DNA from: Cryptosporangium aurantiacum
GTDB lineage: Bacteria; Actinomycetota; Actinomycetes; Mycobacteriales; Cryptosporangiaceae
DNA length: 64,000 nt
Reading direction: 5' to 3'
Assembly (NCBI RefSeq): GCF_900143005.1
Contig: NZ_FRCS01000006.1
Coordinates: 186,001 to 250,000 of the forward strand
The notes under the pieces are model-generated. The model did no database searches, was not told where the DNA came from, and saw nothing but the letters and a program-made list of their open reading frames with translations. Made by a program: the position numbers and the translations under genes. This document shows positions 45,642 to 55,047 of the stretch, one piece after another (within the stretch, counting starts at the first letter, position 1; each line of letters starts with the position of its first letter).

Positions 45642-46682
45642 ATGCGCAGACGGAAGAGCATCGTCGCTCTCGGCGCGAGCCTCGCCCTCACCCTGACCCT
45701 CGCCGCCTGCGGCGATGGAGGTAGCGACAACCGTGCCGACGTCGCCGCCCCGACTCTCTCGGACTCCCCCGAGCTCCAGCAGCTCGTCGCCGACGCGAAA
45801 AAGGACAACTGCCTGACGCTCTACGGCGTCCCGGACGAGTCGACGCTCAAGGCCGTCACCGCCGCGTTCACCAAGGAGTACGACATCCCGGTCTCGTTCA
45901 CCCGGCTGGTGTCCGCTGACCTGTCCCAGCGTTTCTCGACCGAAGCGGCCTCAGGTGCTCCGGCCGCGGACGTCATCCTGCTGACGCACTCGCCGTTCTA
46001 CAAAGACGCCCTGGCCAAGGGCTGGCTCAACCCGGTGGACAAGGCAGGCGTACCCGCTTACCCCGGAACGTTCCCCACCGGCTACACCGCCGACGACGGC
46101 GCGACCCCCGTCGTCCAGCTGGTAGCGACCAGCCTGGCGTACAACTCCGAGCTGGTGAAGACCGCGCCGGACTCCTGGGAGGACTACGCCGACCCGGCGT
46201 ACAAGGGCGAGCTGCTGTTCGCCGAGCCGACGTCCTCGCCGGCGAACGTCGCTTTCTGGCAGCTCATGCGCGACACCTACGGCGACGACTTCCTGACCAA
46301 GGTCGCCGCGAACAAGCCCAAGTGGTACAACAGCGCGGTTCCGGCGACCCAGGCCGTCGCGGCGGGCGAAGGATCGCTCGCCTTCCCCGGCGTCACGCCG
46401 ATCGTCAACAGCCTGAAGGGTTCAGGTGCACCGGTCGAGCTCGCCAAGCTCTCGCCGACGACCGGCCCGGAGATCGCCCTGGGTCTGACCGCGAAGAGCA
46501 AGTGCCCGAACGCGGCGAAGCTGTTCGCCAACTACCTCCTGACCGAGGAAGGCAACACGTACCTGAACAAGCTCTCCGGCGACATCTCGCCGTTCGCGCC
46601 GAACGCCAAGGACTTCGTCCGGCCGAAGCCGGTCCCGGATGCCCAGGCGCAGGAGATCAGCCGCCTGCTCGGCGCGCCGTGA
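45642..46682 (+). CDS. Substrate-binding lipoprotein of the ABC importer
   Basis: The 346-residue protein begins with a lipoprotein signal (SLALTLTLAACGDGG, lipidated Cys22) and continues as a periplasmic-type family-1/iron-type binding protein: NCLTLYGVPDESTLKAVTAA, ASGAPAADVILLTHSPFYKD, DYADPAYKGELLFAEPTSSP, and NAAKLFANYLLTEEGNTYLN. It lies 48 nt after P450-B and completes the importer encoded upstream. The ligand is unknown; the conserved tyrosine pair of ferric-binding proteins is not evident, so an organic anion is as likely as iron. Confidence 0.9.
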   Translation: MRRRKSIVALGASLALTLTLAACGDGGSDNRADVAAPTLSDSPELQQLVADAKKDNCLTLYGVPDESTLKAVTAAFTKEYDIPVSFTRLVSADLSQRFSTEAASGAPAADVILLTHSPFYKDALAKGWLNPVDKAGVPAYPGTFPTGYTADDGATPVVQLVATSLAYNSELVKTAPDSWEDYADPAYKGELLFAEPTSSPANVAFWQLMRDTYGDDFLTKVAANKPKWYNSAVPATQAVAAGEGSLAFPGVTPIVNSLKGSGAPVELAKLSPTTGPEIALGLTAKSKCPNAAKLFANYLLTEEGNTYLNKLSGDISPFAPNAKDFVRPKPVPDAQAQEISRLLGAP

Positions 46683-46878
46683 TCGTCCTCGCCGTAGCGA
46701 AGGACACCGACACGTTCGTCAGCGCACCTGGCCACCGCACGGTCAGCGCCGCGGTGCTGCGGCCCGGTCGCGCCGAGAGGGTGTGTCCCGGACAGCCGTG
46801 ACGATCGCGTCCGGCGGCGTCGAGCGGCGCCGCCGGGCACCGGGTCCGAACCGTCCGCGCATGGGCGAGGATGTCTGC

Positions 46879-47733
46879 ATGAGCACGCCGAGCGGTGACG
46901 AGTCGGACGAGGTCGCGCTCCGTCCGGAGAGCCTGATCCTCACCCTTTTCGGCGCCCACGTATTCGGCCGGCCCGTGCTGCTGGCCGGCACCAGCATCAT
47001 CGACGCTCTGCAGCGCGTCGGCGTCTCACCGCACGCCACCCGCTCCGCCCTCGCCCGGACGGTGAAGAAGAACCGGCTGACGAGCCGGCGCAAGGGACGC
47101 CAGGTCTACTACGGCTTGACTCCGACGTCGATCGAGGCGCTCAACGACGGCTACGTCACCATCTGGCGGAGCGGCGCGGTCAACCGTCACTGGGACGGCC
47201 GGTGGACGCTGCTCAGCTTCCGGCTGCCGGAGTCCTGGCAGCGCCAGCGGCACGAGTTGCGGACACGCCTGCTCTGGGCCGGATTCGGACCGCTCCAGGG
47301 TGGCCTGTGGATCGCACCCTCCGAGCCGGACCTCGAGCAGATCCTCGCCGGTCTGGAGGCAGCCGAGCACGTGCGCGCCTTCGTCGCCCGGCCGCACTCG
47401 GGTCTTGATGTCGCGGCGATGATCCACGACGTCTGGGACATCCCCAACCTGGCGCACCGCTATGAACGCTTCATCCGGCGCTGGGACGGCGGCGTCGCCG
47501 ACCGGGCACACACCGATCCGCTCGCCCGCCAGCTGGCGCTGCAGGAGGAATGGCGTCTTGCCCTGCGCCAGGATCCGCAGTTGCCGGTCGAGCTGCTCCC
47601 CGCGCCCTGGCCGGCCGACGAAGCGCAGCGGCTGTTCCGCCGGTTGCACGCCGAGGTCGAGATACCGGCGCGCGCGGTGGTGACTTCGGCGTTCGACACC
47701 ATCCCGGCCCCTCTTCCCGATCAGGCGGACTGA
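46879..47733 (+). CDS. PaaX-family transcriptional regulator (PaaX-2)
   Basis: The 284-residue protein is a close paralogue of PaaX-1, sharing IWRSGAVNRHWDG, RLLWAGFGPLQGGLWIA, DPLARQLALQ and LPAPWPA with it, plus the N-terminal winged helix (IIDALQRVGVSPHATRSALA). It lacks the QPAGS tail. The ATG at 46879 has GAGGA 8 nt upstream; another ATG in frame is at 46861. A 196-nt gap after the binding protein suggests its own promoter. Two PaaX proteins over one module imply two regulatory inputs or a heteromer. Confidence 0.9.
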   Translation: MSTPSGDESDEVALRPESLILTLFGAHVFGRPVLLAGTSIIDALQRVGVSPHATRSALARTVKKNRLTSRRKGRQVYYGLTPTSIEALNDGYVTIWRSGAVNRHWDGRWTLLSFRLPESWQRQRHELRTRLLWAGFGPLQGGLWIAPSEPDLEQILAGLEAAEHVRAFVARPHSGLDVAAMIHDVWDIPNLAHRYERFIRRWDGGVADRAHTDPLARQLALQEEWRLALRQDPQLPVELLPAPWPADEAQRLFRRLHAEVEIPARAVVTSAFDTIPAPLPDQAD

Positions 47734-47850
47734 CGGGCTCGCTTCCACCGCCTCGTCGTCGACCGTGGCGGGGCCTGACGCCGGCACTTGATACCGAATC
47801 GACATGCGTACCCACTCCAGCGGACGTTGGCCGTCAGTAACGTGCCGGGC

Positions 47851-48591
47851 GTGTCCGAAACGCGCGAGAGCCTGCCGCGAGCCGGGCGCCCACCGCGCCG
47901 AGCCCTTCGGACGCTCCTCGTCGCTCTGCTTCTCATCGCGCTGTGCGGTAGTTGCTGCGTCGGTTGCCGAGAAGCGTTGGTCGGCGACGTCTTCGTCGCG
48001 GGCAGACCGGACCTCGACGACTCCGCGATCAGGACCGCTCACGCCGAGGCGGAGACGCGGATGGACCGGAACCTCGCCCTCGCGAGACCGCCCGGAGTGA
48101 CCGTGATCGCCGACGCACGGCAAGCGGGGTGTTACCCCGGCGAACAGTCGATCAAGTTCACCACGCCCTACGACAACATCTGCCTGAGCCGTCGCGTCGT
48201 CTACCTGGCGGTTCGTGGGACGAAGGCGCTGGAGACGATCCACGGGCAGCTGGCCGATCGGAACTGGACGGCGCAACGGCTCGATGGCAGCGCCGACCGG
48301 CTGATTCTGCTCCGCGGCGCCGAGAATGCCGCGATCGACTCCGATCACCCGCTTCACGAAGCCGAGTACACGCGCGACGAGGATCGCTTGAGTTTTCGAT
48401 TCGGGCCGCCGACCGCCGACGCACTGAACGACGCAGCAGCCTGGCAGGACGTCACGATGTACGCGTTCACCCCGGCGTACTGGTCCGAACAGCACCGGAC
48501 CACCGCTGCCGAACTCGGTGCTGCCGTGCGCAACGCCGGCGCGGACACCGTGGTCGCGATGGCGAGCGAAGAGACCTGGTTCCGGAACTAG
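47851..48591 (+). CDS. Hypothetical membrane-anchored or lipoprotein-like protein
   Basis: The 246-residue protein has a basic N-terminus (RAGRPPRRALRTLL), one hydrophobic segment (VALLLIALCGSCCVGC) and an exported domain of about 200 residues with MDRNLALARPPGVTVIADAR and TPYDNICLSRRVVYLAVRGT. The SCCVGC cysteines could be lipidated, though no perfect lipobox is present. No family is recognised. The start may be GTG at 47851 or 47842. The 3' end overlaps the convergent LysR gene by 4 nt. Confidence 0.65.
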   Translation: MSETRESLPRAGRPPRRALRTLLVALLLIALCGSCCVGCREALVGDVFVAGRPDLDDSAIRTAHAEAETRMDRNLALARPPGVTVIADARQAGCYPGEQSIKFTTPYDNICLSRRVVYLAVRGTKALETIHGQLADRNWTAQRLDGSADRLILLRGAENAAIDSDHPLHEAEYTRDEDRLSFRFGPPTADALNDAAAWQDVTMYAFTPAYWSEQHRTTAAELGAAVRNAGADTVVAMASEETWFRN

Positions 48592-49517
48592 GCGAGCAGC
48601 GAAGCGTGCTGACGAGCTTGCTCCGTCACGGCCGCGAGGAACGCCGTGAGCGCGGGAGCTGACGGGCCGTCCCGAAGGACCACCACGAGCCGACGCCCCA
48701 GCCGCTGCTCGGCGATGTTCCGGATCACCAGAGCCGGATCCGCCCCGGAGGGCAGCGTCAGAGCAGGCAGCAGAGCCACCGCTCCCGTGCTGCGCACGAA
48801 CTCGAGCTGCACGTCCGCGTCGCTGGATCGGTGCCGCACGTCCGGCTCGTAGCCGCCGAGGGACCGACAGCTGCCGACCACCATCTCGTGATGGCCGGTC
48901 CCCTGGTCCGAGGCCACCCAGACGTCGTCCCGGAGACCGGACAGGGCGACCGGACCGTCGGACCCGGCAAGCCGGTGGCCGGACGGCAGAACCACCTTCA
49001 GCGGTTCCACGAGCAGCAGCGTGAACCGCAGTCCGGCCGGACGAGGGCGGGGATGCCCGTCGTACTCGTCGCTGATCACCAGGTCGAGCGATCCGAGCCG
49101 CAGCCCCGGCAACGCTTGCTCCAGTTCGAGCTCGCTGACCTCGGTCCGCACCCGGGGATGGTCCGCCATCATCCGTGCCACCGCGGGTATCAACAGCCGG
49201 CGCGTGGCCGACTGCAGACCGCTGGCGCGCACCGTGCCTCGCACCTCACCACCCAGCGCGGCCAGGTCGGTGGCGGCGGCCTCGGCCGCTTTCAGCAACA
49301 CCCCCGCGTGCTGCGCGAGCAACCGGCCGGCGTCGGTGAGCCGTACTCCGCGTCCGGCCTTCTCCAGCAGACGCGCGCCGGTTTCCTTCTCCAAGACGCT
49401 CAGCTGCTGGGACACCGAGGAGGGGCTGTAGCCCAAAGCCGAGGCCACCGCGCCCAGGGTCCCCCTCACTTCGAGCTCGCGAAGTAGCCGGAGTCGTCGG
49501 AGGTCCAGCTCGATCAT
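48588..49517 (-). CDS. LysR-family transcriptional regulator
   Basis: The 309-residue protein has the LysR winged helix (LRRLRLLRELEVRGTLGAVA, SALGYSPSSVSQQLSVLEKE, GARLLEKAGRGVRLTDAGRL) and a periplasmic-binding-like effector domain (ALPGLRLGSLDLVISDEYDG). It is divergent from the EamA-type exporter gene, the classic LysR arrangement, and most likely controls it. Confidence 0.92.
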   Translation of the reverse strand: MIELDLRRLRLLRELEVRGTLGAVASALGYSPSSVSQQLSVLEKETGARLLEKAGRGVRLTDAGRLLAQHAGVLLKAAEAAATDLAALGGEVRGTVRASGLQSATRRLLIPAVARMMADHPRVRTEVSELELEQALPGLRLGSLDLVISDEYDGHPRPRPAGLRFTLLLVEPLKVVLPSGHRLAGSDGPVALSGLRDDVWVASDQGTGHHEMVVGSCRSLGGYEPDVRHRSSDADVQLEFVRSTGAVALLPALTLPSGADPALVIRNIAEQRLGRRLVVVLRDGPSAPALTAFLAAVTEQARQHASLLA

Positions 49518-49589
49518 TCGGAAAACCTACCCGATTAACCCCAGGAATCGTCGCTAGACGTGAAGTATTCGATCGTCGAAGCTCGAAGC

Positions 49590-50603
49590 ATGGGTGTCGC
49601 ACTGTGTCTTCTGTCCGCCGCGGGCTTCGGCGCCATGGCGATCTTCGGCAAGTTCGCCTACGCCGCGGACGTCTCGCCCGGAGCGCTGCTCCTGGTGCGC
49701 TTCGGTCTCGCCGCCGTCCTGCTCTGGCTGCTGTTGTTCCTGCGGCCCGCGCTGCGCCGGGGCCCGGCGGACGCCGAGCGAGGTGCGGGCGGAATGACGT
49801 TCGCGCTCCTGGTGACGGCCCTCGGTCTGGGCGCCGTCGGCTACGCCACCCAGGCGAGCCTGTACTTCTCCGCCTTGGAGATCATGGATGCCTCGGTACT
49901 CGCGCTGATCTTCTACACCTACCCGCTGCTGGTCACGCTGGGGGCCGTTCTGCTCGGCCGGGACCGCTTGACACCTGGTCGCTGCGCGGCGCTGATCGCC
50001 GCGTCCGGCGGAACGCTGCTCGTTCTCCTCGGCACCGGCGAGGTCGACGTCAACCCGCTCGGCGCGGCCCTGGCGTTCGGCACCGCGGTCAGCTACACCC
50101 TCTACATCCTGGTCGCGGACACCGTCGTGCACCGGCTGCCGCCGGTGGTGCTGGCCGCGCTGGTGATGACCGGAGCCACCCTCACGCTGTCCGGACGCGC
50201 GTTGATGACCGGCGGAGTGGATCTCGGCTTCGGATGGAGCGGATGGTTCTGGCTCGCGTGCATCGCCGTCGTGTCGACCGTCGTCGCGATGCTGACGTTC
50301 TTCGCCGGCCTGCGACGAACCGGCCCGTCGACCGCCGCGATCTCCTCGACGTTCGAGCCGGTCGTGACGACGGCGCTGGCGGCGCTGACGCTCGGCGAGA
50401 TCCTCACTCCGCTGCAGCTGACGGGCGGGCTGCTGGTCCTCTCGTCCGTCGCCGTCCTGCAACTACGGCGGGGCCGCGCCGAACGTCCGGGCGCTGTTCC
50501 GGGGCCGGACGTCGAGCCGCTGCACCAGCCGGTGACGGTCGGTGCTGCGCACGCGCCGATCAACGCGAACGCCTCTCCCCCGGTGGCGCAGAGCCGGTGC
50601 TAG
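49590..50603 (+). CDS. EamA/DMT-family exporter
   Basis: The 337-residue protein has ten predicted helices in two EamA halves: GFGAMAIFGKFAYAADVSPG, YATQASLYFSALEIMDASVL, ALIFYTYPLLVTLGAVLLGR, and in the second half FFAGLRRTGPSTAAISSTFE with PVVTTALAALTLGEILTPLQ. Such carriers export amino acids or other metabolites. ATG at 49590 begins just before the first helix; GTG at 49560 is an alternative. The tail after the last helix is long and polar (about 50 residues). Confidence 0.9.
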   Translation: MGVALCLLSAAGFGAMAIFGKFAYAADVSPGALLLVRFGLAAVLLWLLLFLRPALRRGPADAERGAGGMTFALLVTALGLGAVGYATQASLYFSALEIMDASVLALIFYTYPLLVTLGAVLLGRDRLTPGRCAALIAASGGTLLVLLGTGEVDVNPLGAALAFGTAVSYTLYILVADTVVHRLPPVVLAALVMTGATLTLSGRALMTGGVDLGFGWSGWFWLACIAVVSTVVAMLTFFAGLRRTGPSTAAISSTFEPVVTTALAALTLGEILTPLQLTGGLLVLSSVAVLQLRRGRAERPGAVPGPDVEPLHQPVTVGAAHAPINANASPPVAQSRC

Positions 50604-50687
50604 CGCGGATGACGCACCCCGCGCTCGTCGTCGCTATCACTGGCGGCGGCGGAGAGCGGCCGTTCGTCATCGCCGCGGGGCTCTAGT

Positions 50688-50867
50688 GTGTCCGGCGTGG
50701 GGAGCCTGGTGTCAGCCCGAAGAACCGAGGAACGCGTCTTTCGCGGGCTGGCCGCGACCCTGCTGGGCGCCGCACAGCCTCACCTCGTGACGTCCCTGGC
50801 GTTCTGTTTGGTCGTCGACCTGGCGTCGATCGCGGTGCTTGCCGGCGCGTGGGCGATATCGCGCTGA
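50688..50867 (+). CDS. Possible small membrane protein (59 residues)
   Basis: From GTG at 50688 a 59-codon frame reads MSGVGSLVSARRTEERVFRG then LAATLLGAAQPHLVTSLAFC and VVDLASIAVLAGAWAISR. The second half is one or two hydrophobic helices, and G/C prevails at third positions. No ribosome site stands out and no family is recognised. It may be a genuine small membrane protein or chance coding in high-GC DNA. Confidence 0.35.
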   Translation: MSGVGSLVSARRTEERVFRGLAATLLGAAQPHLVTSLAFCLVVDLASIAVLAGAWAISR

Positions 50868-50970
50868 CTGCCGCCGCCAGTCGGCGGGACCGCCGGTCGC
50901 GTGGGCGGGGTCATCGGCGGGGACCTGGGCTTCGCACTGACCTTCGGTAAGAACCACGGGGCAGGCGCCG

Positions 50971-51577
50971 CTAGGCCGGGGTGGGGGTGTCGAGGGCGGT
51001 GCCGGCGTCCGGCCGGTCGGGCGTCTCGAGGGCGGTGGCGGCGACCCGGACGAGCGCAGAGTCGGGGCTGTCGCGGCGGGCGGCGTCGAGGTACCGCGCC
51101 GCACCGGACCGGCTGCCGTTGGCCGCGCACGCCAGCGCGGCGATCGCGTAAGAATCGGCGCGGTGGCCCGGCGGGTGCCTGCGAGCGGCGCGGACGCTGC
51201 GGTTGATCGCCAGGCGCCAGGCGCCGTCGAGGTAAGCGACCTGCGCCGCCAGCGCCTCGGCTAAGCCCGCCGACCGGGCGTAGGCCGCGTTCCTCGGTCA
51301 CGGTGTACGGCACCGCGCGCACCTCGACGAACCGGCCGGTCGCGAACTGGTGGTACCACATCCGCGGGCCCGCACCGACCACCACTGCGAAGACTGCGCC
51401 GCCCGTCAGGGCCCAGACAACGCCGCCGAGCGGTGAAAGGGCCGCGCCCCCGGCCAGCAGTCCGAGCGCAGCACCGACGGTCACGCCCGGGTCACCCTCC
51501 GTGGCCTCGAGCAGGCGAGCGATCGCGGCAGCCAACAGGACGAACACGACCGTCATCAGCCAAGGGCGCAGTTTCAC
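50971..51577 (-). pseudogene. Membrane protein gene with frameshift, function unknown
   Basis: From ATG 51577 the protein starts with helices MKLRPWLMTVVFVLLAAAIA and GLLAGGAALSPLGGVVWALT, then RFVEVRAVPYTVTEER. At about 51290 this frame turns into arginine/proline-rich noise, while another frame continues sensibly as NAAYARSAGLAEALAAQVAY, HRADSYAIAALACAANGSRS and GAARYLDAARRDSPDSALVR, stopping at 50971. One extra G in ACCGAGGAAC would explain it. The intact protein would have about 200 residues with a TPR-like C-terminal part. A sequencing error cannot be excluded. Confidence 0.6.
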
Positions 51578-51719
51578 GGCGGCAGTATGACCTACTCCCT
51601 GAGCTGCACTTACGTCGCAGTCTCACCCGGAGCGCGGTGAATACGCGCCCCCGGCGGTAGGCCGGTGGGACACTGAGGTGACGCCTCTGGTGTCCATCCG
51701 TTGACGGGGGTTCGATGCC

Positions 51720-54700
51720 GTGGAGGCCGTAATCCTGCGGGTGGGCGGCTCCGTTGTCCAGTCCGCAGTCAAGGCATGGCTGTCCGATCGAAAAAGCCGG
51801 CGTGAGCGGTCGATGGGCCTCTCTGAGCTGGTGAACGTTCGGTTCGGTGACGACTTCCGACGCAGACGGTTCAGCCGTGAGGTGGAGGCAATGGCCGACG
51901 CCGTGGCGCAGCGCCTGCTGCCGTTGTGCAGACAAGAATTGAGCGGCCTCGACGTAGGTGAACGCAACGCGGCTCTCAGTGCCGTAGCGGCGAGTTTTGA
52001 GGCGACCGACCTGTCGGATGCTTCACTGTTCGCGATCGATGTCGATGCGATGAAGCTTGCTCAGCGACTGCGGGCTCACCTGCCAAACGCTACCGAAAGC
52101 GCTCGCCTGAGTGAGGCGGGGAGCAGGTTCTACGACGTTGTTCTGGACGAGTGTTGTGCCTGTTATGTGGAGTTGATTGTTCACCTGCCGCCGTTCACCG
52201 CACGCGCCACGACAGAGGTGCTCGGCCGCATGTCCAGGCTCGCCGAGCAGGTGGACGTGGCGCTGCAGCGGCTACCAGCTCGAACGCTCCTGGCTCCGCA
52301 CGGCACCGCGCACGACGAGGAGTTCCGACTTCGGTATCTGCGCCTGGTCAGCGAAACTCTGGACGAGATGGAACTGTTCGGGGTGGACATCCGGAGCTAC
52401 CGCCCGCGAACGACGTTGAGCGTCGCTTACATCAGTTTGTCCGTCACGACTCGGGTGCTGGGCCGACGCATCGATCGGACGAGACCCTACGATTCCGCGC
52501 AATGGCGTGCCGGTGCCGCCGCGTCGCCGCGCGATACCACCGTTCGGGTCGAGCAAGCGTTGGGCAGCGCCACCCGCATCCTGGTTCGCGGTGACGCCGG
52601 GTCGGGTAAGTCGACCCTACTCAAATGGCTTGCGATCAACTCGGCTCGAGGCACCTTCAGCGGCGATCTCGCGCAGCTCAACGGCCACACTCCCTTCTTG
52701 ATCAAGCTTCGGAGCTACGCCGGAAGGTCGCTGCCGAAGCCGGAGGAGTTCCTCGACGACCTGGCAGACCCGCTCGCCGCGTTGATGCCAGAGGGGTTCG
52801 CGCACCGCCGCCTTGCGGCGGGCACCGCGCTCGTACTCGTCGACGGTATTGATGAGCTTCCGGCCGACGAGCGTCGTCGGGTCCGGGACTGGCTGCGCAA
52901 GCTGGTTCGCACTTTCCCCGATAGCCATATCGTGGTCACCTCTCGCCCCGCCGCCGCCGCTGATGCGTGGCTGGAGGCAGAAGGCTTCGGGTCGGCCTTT
53001 CTCGAGCGCATCAGCTCCAGCGACATTCGGACGCTCATTCGGCGCTGGCATGACGCCGTGCGCGACGCCGACAGCCTTCCGTGTGACCCACGAGAGCTAC
53101 CGCGATACGAGGCCGCGTTACTCGGTAGGCTCGACGGAAGCGCCGATCTGAGAGCTCTCGCGACGATTCCACTGCTGTGCGCGATGCTCTGCGCACTCAA
53201 CCTTGACCGGCGCACCTACCTACCCCGAGACCGGATCGCCATCTACCACGCCGCGCTGACCCTGCTGCTGGACAGGCGTGATGCCGAGCGGCAGATCCCT
53301 AGTGCTCGCACACTGGACCTCGGCCCCGAGGACAAACGCCAGCTGCTGCGGCACCTCGCGTGGCGGCTGACGGTGAACGGTCGTTCGGAACTTTCACGAT
53401 CCGAGGCGGTGCGACGGATCGCCGACAAGTTGGCCGCCTTGCCGCACCTGCGCTGCGACGCCGACGGAGCCCTCGATCACCTGGTTCACCGCAGTGGTGT
53501 CCTGCGAGAACCGGCCGCAGATCGCATCGACTTCGCGCATCGCACCTTCCAGGAGTACCTGACTGCGGAGGAGGCCGCAGACCAAGGCGATATCGGTCTC
53601 CTCGTTCAGAACGCGCACCTGGATCTCTGGCGCGATGTCGTTGTCATGGCCGCCGGACTTGCGAATTCACCGTTGCGCCACGAACTCATTTCGGGCCTGC
53701 TCGATCGCGCTGAAGTCGAGCCACGGAACCGGCGTCGACTGAGACTTCTCGCAGCGTCCTGTCTGGAGACCGCTCCCGCCCTTGCCCGCGAGTTAGCGAA
53801 CCGCGTGGAAAAATGCATGGCGGAGCTACTACCAGCACGTGCGACCGCCGAAGCCCGTTCTCTGTCCTCAGTAGGCGCCAGCCTACTGCCGCGGATGCTC
53901 GTGGAACCTCAGGATCTGAGCGAGGCCGCCGCAGCAGCCACCATCCGCACCGCCGCCCTGATCAACGGGTCAGAAGTGTGGCCCGTATTGGAACGATTCG
54001 CCGCAGACCCGCGGCATCGCGTGCAAAGCGAACTCATCTCCGTCTGGGAATACTTCGACCCCGATGAATATGCCGATCGGATATTAGCCGATGCGCCTCT
54101 GCTCAACGGCTCCGTAACGATCCTCAATCCAACTCTGCTGACTGCTCTCACCCGGCTGCGCCGGCTCACTGAGCTGCACGTCAGACTGCACGACGTGACA
54201 GACTTGGAATCGCTTGCCGGGCTACCACACCTGAGAGGTCTCTTCATTGATGGCGATTTCGAAGACCTGACAGCGCTTGCGCCGCACACAGAACTGGAAA
54301 GCGTCCTGGTGGGGACAAAAAGGCGACTGGATCCAGAGCCCCTCACCCGCCTGCCAAAGCTTTCTCGGCTATTCTACTATCCCGGCCACGTGGCAGACCT
54401 TGAATTCATCCGCTCCATGGCCCTTACTGTCTTCGCCGTCAGCGAGACCCGCGAGGTAACCGACCTGTCCGCACTCGGAACTCAACAGCGGCTCACCTCC
54501 CTCTATCTGTACGGCTACGCAGACAACGTCGATCTCAGTGCGATCCGCGAGCTGTCGGCTCTGCGGAGCCTCGAACTCGGCCGCACAGGAACAGGAAGCG
54601 AGCTCAACGCGGTATTGCGTCCTAGGATCGCCCAGCTCGCCGCCCTCGCACCCGCGCTCAACAGCCTGGGCTTCCTTTGCCTATCGATCGCCTCCGAACT

Positions 54701-55022
54701 GCCGGAATTGGCAAGATTCAAGGAACTCGATTCTCTCTCCATTCGCTCCTGTGATGTCTCGGACTACTCTCCGCTATCGAAAGTTCCTTCGCTGACGAGA
54801 TTAGAAGTAGCGCCCACCGGTGGCGATCTCTCCTTCCTGGCCGGGCTTCGATCTCTCGACCGCCTGGCCGAGCTGACGATTTTGTCGAGTCCGGACGATG
54901 CGTGGAAGGTCGATTTATCGCCACTCGGAAACCGTCCGTTGACAGTCCGTCTTTATCGCGATCTCCACCGAGTCGTCGGAGTCGGCAAGGGTGTGCGCGT
55001 GAAATGGATCGACATCGAATAG
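51720..55022 (+). CDS. NACHT-domain NLR-like protein with C-terminal leucine-rich repeats
   Basis: The 1100-residue STAND NTPase has a helical N-terminal domain (about 1-230; resembles the actinobacterial NACHT N-terminal helical type, with VVLDECCACYVELIVHLPPF and FGVDIRSYRP). The NACHT ATPase follows: Walker A ILVRGDAGSGKSTLLKW (about 286-302), Walker B ALVLVDGIDELPADERRRVR (about 367-386), sensor region SHIVVTSRPAAAA, and winged helix with FAHRTFQEYLTAEEA (about 607). Residues about 805-1085 are leucine-rich repeats (RLRRLTELHVRLHDVTDLES, LAGLPHLRGLFIDGDFEDLT). Such proteins sense invaders and trigger cell suicide; a separate effector is not obvious. GTG 51720; the 3' half is near 50% GC, far below neighbours, which indicates acquisition. 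Confidence 0.88.
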   Translation: MEAVILRVGGSVVQSAVKAWLSDRKSRRERSMGLSELVNVRFGDDFRRRRFSREVEAMADAVAQRLLPLCRQELSGLDVGERNAALSAVAASFEATDLSDASLFAIDVDAMKLAQRLRAHLPNATESARLSEAGSRFYDVVLDECCACYVELIVHLPPFTARATTEVLGRMSRLAEQVDVALQRLPARTLLAPHGTAHDEEFRLRYLRLVSETLDEMELFGVDIRSYRPRTTLSVAYISLSVTTRVLGRRIDRTRPYDSAQWRAGAAASPRDTTVRVEQALGSATRILVRGDAGSGKSTLLKWLAINSARGTFSGDLAQLNGHTPFLIKLRSYAGRSLPKPEEFLDDLADPLAALMPEGFAHRRLAAGTALVLVDGIDELPADERRRVRDWLRKLVRTFPDSHIVVTSRPAAAADAWLEAEGFGSAFLERISSSDIRTLIRRWHDAVRDADSLPCDPRELPRYEAALLGRLDGSADLRALATIPLLCAMLCALNLDRRTYLPRDRIAIYHAALTLLLDRRDAERQIPSARTLDLGPEDKRQLLRHLAWRLTVNGRSELSRSEAVRRIADKLAALPHLRCDADGALDHLVHRSGVLREPAADRIDFAHRTFQEYLTAEEAADQGDIGLLVQNAHLDLWRDVVVMAAGLANSPLRHELISGLLDRAEVEPRNRRRLRLLAASCLETAPALARELANRVEKCMAELLPARATAEARSLSSVGASLLPRMLVEPQDLSEAAAAATIRTAALINGSEVWPVLERFAADPRHRVQSELISVWEYFDPDEYADRILADAPLLNGSVTILNPTLLTALTRLRRLTELHVRLHDVTDLESLAGLPHLRGLFIDGDFEDLTALAPHTELESVLVGTKRRLDPEPLTRLPKLSRLFYYPGHVADLEFIRSMALTVFAVSETREVTDLSALGTQQRLTSLYLYGYADNVDLSAIRELSALRSLELGRTGTGSELNAVLRPRIAQLAALAPALNSLGFLCLSIASELPELARFKELDSLSIRSCDVSDYSPLSKVPSLTRLEVAPTGGDLSFLAGLRSLDRLAELTILSSPDDAWKVDLSPLGNRPLTVRLYRDLHRVVGVGKGVRVKWIDIE

Positions 55023-55047
55023 TCGGGCAACCTGCTCGGTAGTCCGC

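Noticed and set aside
46683-46878. Possible extra gene between the binding lipoprotein and PaaX-2
   Set aside because: No frame has a good start, ribosome site or recognisable sequence; the gap more likely holds the PaaX-2 promoter.
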